This document shows positions 36,680 to 47,400 of a stretch of 64,000 bases of DNA, one piece after another. Every line of letters starts with the position of its first letter. Position 1 is the first letter of the stretch. The notes below the pieces were generated by a model. That model was not told the origin of the DNA and made no database searches. It saw nothing but the letters and a program-made list of their open reading frames with translations. This DNA is from Liolophura sinensis (lineage: Eukaryota > Mollusca > Polyplacophora > Chitonida > Chitonidae), in contig NC_088301.1 in assembly GCF_032854445.1 (NCBI RefSeq), forward strand, positions 2,792,001-2,856,000, written 5' to 3'. A program made the position numbers and the translations under genes.

Positions 36680-37730
36680 AAGGCCATGTATACTCGAGAG
36701 GCCCTTGTTAGCTACCGCGCGTTTGTGTTCGAATTAGAATGTTTGCAGTGCGTTTGCAATGTTTTCACCGAACGGTAATGGCATTTTCATTTTTTTCTTT
36801 ATTTATTTGACTGCCTTATACTCAAGGTTTTAAAAATTTATATGACTTCTGTCAGGTTAATGGATGGAGGAAAGTCGTCACAGCGAGGGTGTTCATCACT
36901 TCACCTATCCGGGGGCCTCGGTGTGCGCTTCCACGAAACTTTGTAAGTCTAGAGCATTACTTTTGTCGGTAGTCGTTTTGCCAAAGTCCAATACTGAGTG
37001 TTTCTAAACAAAAAGGTTAAATGAAACACACTGCAGTTGAATCCGTTAGCTGAGCAAAACACGTGCCGTAAAATATGCACAAAATAGAATGGTTATTAAG
37101 AAATGTAAAATGCGCCTCAAATGAAATTTTTACTTGGTATATCGTTCTTCATTTTCCTTCAAGCGCTACTCTTCGTTTTATGGTGTTTTCCATAAAGATA
37201 CTTTGAGTAAAGAAAAAAAAATAGTTATGAAGTTGCCTCAACACTACGTCCTATGTGAATCATCCGCATGCGCGGAAGGACACTTTGGCTAATGCCCCCT
37301 AAGTATGGAAGCCCCCTCCCCCTACACACCTCCAGTGTTATGTGGCTGATTTGCCAGAGTTAAATCACTGGTCATGCAAAGAGTAATCATCTTTGAAACT
37401 TTCAAAGGAAGGCTTGCAGAATCTGAATGGCAACCCATACTGTAAAATAAATAAATAGAAGAAACATTAGCTGTCAATAAATCCTGACTCAAGAGTTCAT
37501 AGGGGCGCTTTCCCCTAGTACATGTATACATTTACTCCACTGGTACATCGACAGATCAGAGTGTGCGGGGTGCAGGATAGAGGGCACACTTTTCAGTGTG
37601 TAGGTTTTAAACAATGTAAGATATCAGCAGAAATGGAAAGACGGGCCTAAAATGATCATGACGTGGCCATTCACAAGAACCACAGCATTGAGGACAATGG
37701 CAAACCGACCAGAGCACTGTTATTACACAG
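36680..37730. other. Intergenic, nothing recognised
   Basis: About 1 kb of AT-rich sequence with no gene or repeat recognised. Confidence 0.45.
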
Positions 37731-37734
37731 ACTA

Positions 37735-38448
37735 CTAAACAGTGCAACAAAAGTAAGTTCCCCCCCAAAATGTTGTTTGATATATCCCTTGATATGTACG
37801 AGATCGCAATGAAATTTTGCACACACCATTCCAGTAATCCGGTGGACGCGGTACATCAAGGGTTAACGTGCAGGTGCAGTTGTGCGCTAATGGGTATTCG
37901 CAAACTGAAAATCGGTCAATTTTGAAAATTTCACAACAGGAGTCAACCAGATTTTTCAACGGCAATTCTTTATCACAGAATTCGATCATTTTCACTCGAT
38001 GACCATTAAATATCAATATCGTGTGTAGCCGCCACGAGATTTTATCACATTTCGACAACGCGCTCGCTTTGTGTTGATGAGGCGTGCAATCTGACGTTGC
38101 GGGATGGCTAACCACTCTTCCTGAAGGTGGCGTCTCAAATCGTCAAGAGTAGACTCCATCCCATCTCGACGCTAGACTAATTGTTTCAACTGATCAACTG
38201 TTTCAACACGCGGGCCACAGGATCCGGTCAATCGCTTTAGTCAGTGTCCTTAATGCCCATCCGCACGAATATTTCAGGACTGGTAACACGAATTCTCTGA
38301 TGAAATCAAAATGTGGCGGTGAAAAATCTGGTTGACTCTTTTGGTGAAATTTTCAAAATCGACCGATTTCTAGTTTGCGCATGCCCATTAGTGCACAATT
38401 GCACCTGCACGTCAATCATTGTGCAAAATTTCATTGCGATCTGGAGAC
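37735..38448 (-). mobile_element. Internally deleted Tc1/mariner element with long inverted repeats
   Basis: Two long inverted segments flank a transposase remnant. About 37805-37970 (read on minus) and 38312-38445 (read on plus) share GAAAAATCTGGTTGACTC, GTGAAATTTTCAAAAT, CGACCGATTT or GACCGATTTT, CACCTGCACGT and CAAAATTTCATTGCGATCT. Between them lies the C-terminal coding end of a Tc1/mariner transposase. Only about 0.7 kb is present instead of the 1.3-2 kb usual for autonomous elements, so most of the transposase gene is gone. The outer left terminus is not resolved; the right inverted segment runs straight into a minisatellite at about 38449. Confidence 0.75.
38013..38171 (-). pseudogene. 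Tc1/mariner transposase, C-terminal remnant
   Basis: On the minus strand an open stretch from 38171 to a TGA at 38013-38015 encodes about 52 residues. It includes EEWLAIPQRQIARLI, then ARCRNVIKSRGGYTRY at the very end. The pattern W-x-x-IP-x(4)-I-x-x-LI, R-x-R-C-x-x-VI-x-x-GG-x-TRY and stop is the typical C-terminus of Tc1/mariner-group transposases, after the third catalytic acid. The catalytic DDE/D residues and the DNA-binding domain are missing. An in-frame TAG sits directly upstream (38172-38174), and nothing recognisable precedes it, so the gene is dead. The identification rests on the motif; no search was run. Confidence 0.8.
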
Positions 38449-39590
38449 TGCTACATTCCCTTTTCTCCCCCATTCTCCACACAATCAGATGTGTTCGATG
38501 TATGAAAAGACTGCTACAACTCCGCCCCCCCCTCCCCCCATTTTCCACACAATCAGATGTGTTGGATGTGTGAAAAAACTGTCGCAGTCCCCCACCCCCT
38601 TCCATTCTTCACACAATAAGATGTGTTGGATGTATGAAGAGACTGCTGCATTCCCCATTCTTATTCCTCACACAATCAGATGTGATGGATATGTGAAGAG
38701 GCTGCTACACTCCCCCCCCCCCCCATTCTCCACACAATCAGATGTGATGGATGTATGAAGAGACTGCTACATCCCCCCCCCCCATTCTCCACACAATCAG
38801 ATGTGATGGATGTATGAAGAGACTGCTACATCCCCCCCATTCTCCACACAATCAGACGTGTTGAATGTATGAAGAGACTGCTACATCCCCCCATTATCCA
38901 CACAATCAGATGTGATGGATGTATGAAAAGACTGCTACATCCCCCCCCCCCCCCCCCCATTCTCCACACAATCAGACGTGTTGAATGTATGAAGAGACTG
39001 TTACATCCCCCCATTCTCCACACAATCAGATGTGATGGATGTATGAAAAGACTGCTACATCCCCCCACACACACAAAATCAGATGTGTTGAATGTATGAA
39101 GAGACTGTTACATCCCCCCATTCTCCACACAATCAGATGTGATGGATGTATGAAGAGACTGCTGCATTCCCCCCTCTTATTCCTCACACAATCAGATGTG
39201 TTAGATGTATGAAGAGACTGTTGCAGTCCCCCATCTTATTCCTCATACAATCAGATGTGATGGATATGTGAAGAGACTGCTACATCCCCCCCCCCCCCCC
39301 GCCCTCATTCTAAACACCATAAGATGTGATGGATGTATAAAGACACTGTTACATCCCCCTATTCTCCACACAATCAGATGTGATGGATGTATGAAGAGAC
39401 TGCAGCATTCCCCCCCTCCCTCCATTCTCCACACAATCAGATGTGTTGAATGTATGAAGAGACTGCTACATCCCCCCATTCTTCACACAATCTGATGTGT
39501 TGAATGTATGAAGAGACTGCAGCATTCCCCCTTCCTCCATTCTTCACACAGTCGGATGTGTTGGCTGTGTGAAGAGACTGCTACAAGTTT
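38446..39590. repeat. C-tract minisatellite, about 19 copies of 55-66 bp
   Basis: Each unit has a constant 48-bp part (ATTCTCCACACAATCAGATG, then TGATGGATGTATGAAGAGAC, TGCTACAT) and a run of C of variable length (about 5 to 18). Unit length therefore varies from about 55 to 66 bp. Two subtypes, GATGTGATGGATG and GATGTGTTGAATG, are interspersed. The frames of 61-127 codons on both strands are by-products. The array begins within a few bases of the right inverted repeat of the Tc1/mariner element. Confidence 0.95.
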
Positions 39591-39967
39591 CACATCCTAC
39601 GTGTACCATGCAGTCCTGCACAAATCAAAACATTGGTTTAGTGTAAGGTTGGAACTGATTGAACCCCTTACTCCGTTCCTCGTCCCAAAATAAAATGGTA
39701 AGATCTGCATTGCCGTAGTTCTACAGCTGTGCGTAAATTGTTTATATAGTTTCGATTCATAGCTTACCATATATAGGCGTTCGTTGCTACATGTACGCGG
39801 GTTATATCGCATCTTTACCAGGACTGACACAGCGCAAACTGGATTCGATCACGCGATGTCATGATAAAGGGCTCGAGTTCTGAAGTAAGGGCCAAGATCT
39901 CTCCACGCCCAGTCCTATACCTTTTTGACTACTTCCCATTCAAAAAAATACCTAGTTTTTGACCATG

Positions 39968-40085
39968 TTTGTTTGCTCGATTGGTACTCAAGAGTATTTC
40001 ACTTATACGATGGCGACCACCATTATTGTGGGAGGAAACCGACAGAGCCCAAGGGAGAACCCACGACCATCCGCAGGTTGCGGGC
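39968..40085 (-). mobile_element. SINE family B, tail-side fragment
   Basis: GGTACTCAAGAGTATTTCAC, TTATACGATGGCGACC, GTGGGAGGAAACCGACAGAG and ACCCACGACCATCCGCAGGT match the family B body and tail in reverse orientation. The tRNA-like head is not recognisable. Confidence 0.7.
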
Positions 40086-40117
40086 AAAGCTTATTTTTGA
40101 ACTGCTTCTTGACCCGG

Positions 40118-40310
40118 AGGCCTGGTGTTATACGTCGTACTAAACAATTTTGCATTATGTGAGTGTGTATGTACTGTGGCTTTTCGTGACAGGGCCAGTC
40201 CATGCCGCCACTGAACACCAGACAGGGCATCCCTACTCAAGTACACCGTACCTAACCAGTCCGGTTTCCTTCCTGAGCGCCAAGCAAGGCAGCAGAAAGT
40301 ACTAACTTAG
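40118..40310 (-). mobile_element. SINE-like element, family C, partial
   Basis: GTTATACGTCGTACTAAACA, GGCCAGTCCATGCCGCCACT, AACCAGTCCGGTTTCCTTCC and GAGCGCCAAGCAAGGCAGCA match the element at 9295-9605. It lies directly beside a family B fragment, so the two form a nested or adjacent pair. Confidence 0.65.
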
Positions 40311-43300
40311 GGGTTCATTATAGGTTGCTATGGTCGTTAGGCGGGGCGCGTTTTGCGACAGCTCTGTCGTCTACCGTGCAGAAGTACTATGTACCATGCC
40401 TAACATTGGACAGGTATGAGCAACTTCAGTTACGTGTACCTTACCGTACTGAATACGTTGCGACAGCTTTGTAAAACGGTCCATGAACATTAATTCACGT
40501 CCCTTGCAGCGTATTGAGGCCTCGGTATTTTTCGGCGGTACATTTTGCCCAGAAACAACTCCCGCTTTGCAAAAGGACCTCTAAATCAATGCTTTTCCCA
40601 CAAAACCAAGGACAATACTGTCGTGTGAATACTGCGATTTAAAGACCGGCGTTTCCGCGTGGAAAAAAAACTTAAAATCGAAAATAAATGTCCTACTACA
40701 TATCTTGTAGGAAGTAAGCACTTATTACAACAGAATTCAAGAACTACCATGAAATACCATTAAAAAACTATTCTAGTTTCATGATGTGTGGAGTTCCAGT
40801 GCTTCGATCACGTTTACAGTTCACAAAGAGACTAGATTACAACATAGTTCCCTTGTGTACAAGGGATTATATTGACAGTGTTGAGCTTTTTTACCTCAGA
40901 GTAACCAAAGGAAACTATCTTCCTCAAATTCAATCTAAGTAAATGAAGGGTGATTTGGTTGGTCACCATTATACCCGATTCCATTATTCTGCAAGATTGC
41001 CTATTTCTTTGAGCATGTGTACATATGCCATTGTGAGAGACAAATAGACGAAACCTCAACACCTTTGAATCTTTTGATAAAATATTTATTTGGTAGAAAA
41101 ATAGTTGTAGAAATCGGCTCGACCTGTAAATTGGGTTTTGGAATGGCAGTGACTAGACCGTTGAGATTGATCCTGTGGAAAGAAGAAAAGAAAACATCTT
41201 TGTACAATACGGCTTCAGAACGACATTCAGCAAAATAGTTTCTAGGGCAAGATAATAATTGTACTGTAGTAAGTCTAAAAGAGGAATTCGTGGCGAAAAC
41301 CGTCTCCAATAAACCAGCTTTATCGACACCAGCAAACAATTCGACAGGATAGTTCTTGTGTACTAAAAATCCGCAAAATCAACTGGCTTTCCCATTAGCT
41401 GCAGTATACTCGCCCGAAAAAACACCCGGCATATGGACGTCAACAGTTGCTCTTCTGTATTAACAGACCGACAAGAGGTCTTATTATAGCGACGATCTGT
41501 TTATTTTAAGGACTCGAGGTTTAAAGATAACCTAGTAACCACATTCTAACGTCTACCCTCATCATAATTAACACAAGTTGAGGCTCAAGTGAACAGTGTA
41601 AAAAAAAAAACGACAACACTAGATTGCTTGAAAAGTGAACCGAGCTGACCTGCTGTAAAACAGCTTCTACATGACCCCGCGTCCAAACCACAGCCTGGAA
41701 ATATCAGGGAAACCTCTCAAGGCAAGACCAATCGGGCTACTGTACCGAATCCTGCCCTGCTCAGACAGACCGTTAGCATTTTCTAATTTAGAACAAAACA
41801 AAGGCCTCGATACCAGCTTTCTATTGGTCTTCCTTAGAACATTAATCAACCATTTACGTCACGCTGTCAGCACAAGGTACACGTTGTTAAAAACCTTGAT
41901 GTGTCTGACGAAAGACTCGAAAAGAACAGAAGTACTAATTGATGAGGATGGGAAGGCATAAACGGGAAGGATGCTGTGCAGTTTTACCCTTCCTTCTTAC
42001 AATATATGAATATGTAAAACACCCAAATCAATGCCAAAAATACTGATGCACATGGAAATCGAAGAATTGTCTATCCAAAAAGAATCCAATCACCAGCCCT
42101 GTTTCCAGCACAGCTATCAACAGTACAGAATACTGTTGTAGAACCACAGACACAAATGGTAAATACTGGGTGTTACGGTCAGATCCGCTATTACGGTATA
42201 CGAGTGCTCGCTGATCATTTCCTCCCCAGGACAACTGTTCTATCTCTTTCAATATATACGATAATCATCTCAACTGTAACGCCAGTACTGATTCCTTCAA
42301 AGAAACTACCAATTACTCACAGAAAAAATCAGAACACATAACTTATATCAGCTGACAGTATTTTCCTCTACATGACAACTACAAAACACCCAGAAAACCG
42401 AAAATATATATCTGTCGCCAATGTTCTAGTTACGATGGCAAACGGGCATCCACATCAATCACAAAACTACCAAGAGAGTTTGCTACATTCCAAATACAGA
42501 TTTTCAGATAAACAGTACAGAGCACATTTGTTACCTCAACATTTATCTTGATTCCATCTAGAACAACTAGTTTATTCCAACTATTTTGTATTTAAGTACT
42601 GTAAAATGGGCAACGGAAGAGCAGAATTTTTGTAGGCACTGGTATGGTGACGTAGAAAGCGCAGGTAACATACTAACATGCATACATATATTTAGTTATA
42701 ATAAGATCCATTTAATTACAAGTTTTAATCGGCTATGTAAGTTCGGATCACATTAACTCCATGTGTAAACTAGTTTACAGCAGACAGGATGGTTATATTA
42801 AATATTAAAACATAACATTTGGTGGTTTATGATTGTCTAAGCCACAGTTCTTTTCCAACAATATTATATTCCATCACATTAGACTCAGCATGTAGGGTAA
42901 GAGTTTCATGTACTTTACCTGTCATTACAAGGCTCCACAGTTTGTAGTTTTCTTACTCTTGTTTAATCTCTGGATTTAATTCGTCTTCTGAGCTTGGCCA
43001 GTCTTACTTTGAACAGCATTACAACAATCCACTGGACTTTTTTTCTTTTACAACATGCAGTTCAAAATTTTGCATATCTCCAACACTCCTTCTGGATTTT
43101 TTTTTTGTCTCAGAAGAGTACACATTTTAACATCTGCACTGTTGTATTAACTTTTAGGCTTCCATCTACCTACTGCAATATTCAAGCAGTCAATTTCAGG
43201 AGCTTAACTTTTCTCTTATTTTTTCTTTGTTTTTTTTTTCCTGGTTTTCACAGAAATATTTACTCTGGATGCCTGAGTACAGTATTCACAGAATACATAC

Positions 43301-44313
43301 ATGTAGATTCAGAGTCTTTTCAGGATGCAAAACTTTGAAAGTTTAAAGCAACATTGAAGACAAACATTTAAGAAGTGAACAGAAGTGTCAACAATAGTTT
43401 TATCCAAGTTTTATTGATTATCGATGAAAATAGTGTATGAACAAGTGTATTATGTACACAGCTACTGGGCTAGCGTCACCTGCACCCTAGGACAAACTTA
43501 ATTTCCACGATAAAATGACACCTACAGAATACGAAAAAATATTGAAGATTATCTTTTTTAACATCTGCAGAAAAGTGATTTTTTGTTTAAACTCGGACAT
43601 TAGGTTAAATCTGCAGTGTAAACCATTACTACTTCAAGCCTTTCAGTGACCAAAACTTTACAGATCCGAATTATGAAACAGGTGAATCTTTTGAACAATT
43701 ATGTATTATCAGTCTCCATTGACATACAATCATTATCGAAGTCTCAGAAAACAATGTATTTAAAAAAAGGGATTAAAATTACAGTGCCTATCAGATATTT
43801 CATTTATCCAACACTTTTACACTCTAAAAAAACAATGGTAATAGTTTATTTTCCCCCATTTAGCTTATTACACTTAAAAAAAACTTTCACATATGCTTAA
43901 CAGAATGAAGTTTTACATCTCAAACAGTACCAAAGAAATGACCTTTTCAGAGCGTGTGAATATTTATACCTTAAACAATGAAATATTATATATTATACAT
44001 GGTCACAAAATTTAACTCGTACCTGGCATTTAAGTCTAGCGTTTAAACATGGCGGAGAACAATGAATGGTAGTCCAGTTTAGCCAGAGCTTGAGGCAGCA
44101 ACCGTTTTGAGAGTTGAGGGGTTTACCATTCACAGCTGAGAATGTTCACGTTTCAGTTTAGGGTCTATCCTCCAATAATGTTTGGTCATAAGACGATCAA
44201 GGACTGAATGCTAAGATACCTCGTGACTCTGGAAGAGCTCCAGCACAATTTGGTGTGACATCGGTGGTTTCTGGAACCAGTAGAATGGAGATGACCGGTG
44301 ACAGGGGATGACA
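40311..44313 (-). other. AT-rich region: probable KHDRBS 3' UTR plus unassigned sequence
   Basis: Downstream of the KHDRBS stop codon (44314) the sequence is AT-rich and free of repeats. Candidate AATAAA signals on the minus strand are at 43845-43850, 43410-43415 and 41085-41090. The one at 43410 is followed on the sense strand by a T/G-rich stretch (TGTTTGTCTTC), which makes it the most plausible of the three. How far the transcript extends cannot be read from the DNA. Open frames of 60-114 codons here have no recognisable domain. Confidence 0.45.
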
Positions 44314-44426
44314 TTAGTAGGCCACACCCCTACCTCCCCCAACGTACGGGTGCGAGCGATACTGGCCTCGCCCACGTGACACAGGGGCTTTCATTGCCGG
44401 AACTGTTGAGCCCCACTGAGCATCTC
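44314..44426 (-). CDS. KHDRBS: KHDRBS exon 9 (C-terminus and stop)
   Basis: Acceptor TTTATTTTCAG/GAGATG; encodes residues 334-370 and a TAA at 44314-44316. Contains [17 protein letters not shown] and ends GGGRGVAY. The YR-x-HPY motif matches the C-terminal nuclear localisation end of Sam68-like proteins, but the usual short ending after HPY is replaced by a Gly-rich extension. The 51-bp array begins only about 35 bases upstream of the acceptor. Confidence 0.93.
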
Positions 44427-47400
44427 CTGAAAATAAAACAAAAGCCACCCTAGTTAACATCAGGTACACTTTCCACCTAACAATGCTGTACGAGTGACAG
44501 TCTGGGCACCCAGGTTACACTTTCCACCTAATGCTCTAGGAATGTCAGCCTGGACACCCAGGTTACACTTTCCACCTAACAATGCTGTACGAGTGTCAGT
44601 ATGGACACCCAGGTTACACTTTCCACTTAACAATGCTCTAAGAGTGTCAGTCTGGACACCCAGGTTACACTTTCCACCTAATGCTCTACAAGTGTCAGCC
44701 TGGACACCCAGGTAACACTTTCCACTTAACAATGCTCTACGAGTGTCAGCCTGGACACCCAGGTTACACTTTCCACCTAACAATGTTCTACGAGTGTCAG
44801 CCTGGACACCCAGGTTACACTTTCCACCTAACAATGCTCTACGAGTGTCAGCCTGGACACCCAGGTTACACTTTCCACCCAACAATGCTCTACGAGTGTC
44901 AGCCTGGACACCCAGGTTACACTTTCCACCCAACAATGCTCTACGAGTGTCAGCCTGGACACCCAGGTTACACTTTCCACCCAACAATGCTGTACGAGTG
45001 TCAGCCTGGACACCCAGGTTACACTTTCCACCTAACAATGCTGTACGAGTGTCAGCCTGAACACCCAGGTTACACTTTCCACCTAATGCTCTACGAGTGT
45101 CAGCCTGGACACCCAGGTTACACTTTCCACTTAACAATGCTCTACGAGTGTCAGCCTGGACACCCAGGTTACACTTTCCACCTAACAATGCTTTACGAGT
45201 GTCAGCCTGGACACCCAGGTTACACTTTCCACCCAACAATGCTCTACGAGTGTCAGCCTGGACACCCAGGTTACACTTTCCACCCAACAATGCTCTACGA
45301 GTGTCAGCCTGGACACCCAGGTTACACTTTCCACCTAACAATGCTCTACGAGTGTCAGCCTGGACACCCAGGTTACACTTTCCACCCAACAATGCTCTAC
45401 GAGTGTCAGCCTGGACACCCAGGTTACACTTTCCAACTAACAATGCTGTACGAGTGTCAGCCTGGACACCCAGGTCAAAATAGCCAAATATAATGTCAGG
45501 GCCATTAATCCTGCTGGTGACACTATACCTTAATCAGCAGGTTTCTTCAGGCTTTACCCACTGCCCAGTATCTAATCTTGGCTGCCTCTATCCCCTCTCA
45601 CAACAATTTTTTAGGGGGGGGGGGGGGGGGGGGTGAAAATATGGGGGAGTTTAAACTTAGTCAGAATTGGCTATTTTCAATACAACTTTTCATGGGCTGT
45701 GAATATGGCCATAGTTTTCAATAGAACAGATTCTTTTCACCACTGCCAATGCAACAATATACATGCAGCCTGACAACTGCTAATCACCTAATTGAAATTA
45801 CTAATTACGTGACCAACAACTCGGTATACATGTGTGTACAAAACTCAACATGTACAAATAGTTTTTATTCAAACAGCCACCAGTCCTTACTGGCTCTGAC
45901 CCTCTCCCTCCCTTGACAATCAGTCCCTGTCCAAGTACAAGTGCTCTTATCAATCTACCGCCCCTACCCAACTCATGTCTGGGGACAGGCTCTTCACAGC
46001 TGTGCTGTCTATCAAGCCTGATGTATGGGTCTCCACAGTATCCATCACACGATCTGCAGCCATGCTATGAAGACAAGACCAGCTACAAGCAGGAATGTGT
46101 TTAGACAAGAGGTAAGTATACTTGACTACAACATTTTGACTAATGGTACCCCATCCATCTTTACCACCCATTCTGTTTAACTCTGTAGCTGCCCATTACA
46201 TGGACATGGATGGTAACAACAAATCAGCAGGACTGCTTTCTACTTACGTCCAGCAGCCCTTGTCTCTGAAAGAGGACACAATCTGGGCATAACTATGACC
46301 CTAATGATTTGTACACCCAAGGTCTCAGTGAAAATGTCTCTTACAGACGGATGCCATCTGCATTTCAAGTATATATCAACTGAGTAATTAAGCTTTACTT
46401 CAAATACTTGATTATCAATAAGGTGTATACCTTACAGTAACCAATAACATATGCCGTCCTTCAAAAACTAAATAGTTTTAACTACAGAGTGCATTGGGTG
46501 TATAGCTTACAACAGTACATGCTGTACAGCTTACATACATTTAGCAGATAAAACAAAGAAATGGACATGTCAATGGAAGCTAGAGCCTAAGGTGTAGTTT
46601 GACAGGGGCAGCAGAAGAAACTGACTAAAGCATGAATCATCAACCTCATGGTACTGTGCACTGAGAATAAAGGCACTAAATGACAGAACTATTACACAAT
46701 GCACAACACACCTCAAACCCACAAACACTACTTGTACACAGAATTAGCAGAAGAAACTGACTAAAGCATGAATCATCAACCTCATGGTACTGTGCACTGA
46801 GAATAAAGGCACTAAATAACAAAACTATTACACAATGCACAACACACCTCAAACCCACGAACACTACTTGTACACAGAATTAGCAGAAGAAACTGACTAA
46901 AGCATGAATCATCAACCTCATGGTACTGTGCACTGAGAATAAAGGCACTAAATGACAGAACTATTACACAATGCACTACACACCTCAAACCCACGAACAC
47001 TACTTGTACACAGAATTAGCAGAAGAAACTGACTAAAGCATGAATCATCAACCTCATGGTACTGTGCACTGAGAATAAAGGCACTAAATAACAGAACTAT
47101 TACACAATGCACTACACACCTCAAACCCACGAACACTACTTGTACACAGAATTAGCAGAAGAAACTGACTAAAGCATGAATCATCAACCTCATGGTACTG
47201 TGCACTGAGAATAAAGGCACTAAATAACAGAACTATTACACAATGCACTACACACCTCAAACCCACGAACACTACTTGTACACAGAATTAGCAGAAGAAA
47301 CTGACTAAAGCATGAATCATCAACCTCATGGTACTGTGCACTGAGAATAAAGGCACTAAATAACAGAACTATTACACAATGCACTACACACCTCAAACCC

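Noticed and set aside
38375-38758. 127-codon plus-strand ORF
   Set aside because: It reads across a transposon inverted repeat into the C-tract minisatellite.
44460-45493. Open frames of 327 codons (minus) and 270 codons (plus) with 17-residue repeats
   Set aside because: They follow from a 51-bp tandem unit without stops in these frames; both strands are open at once and the array lies in a KHDRBS intron.
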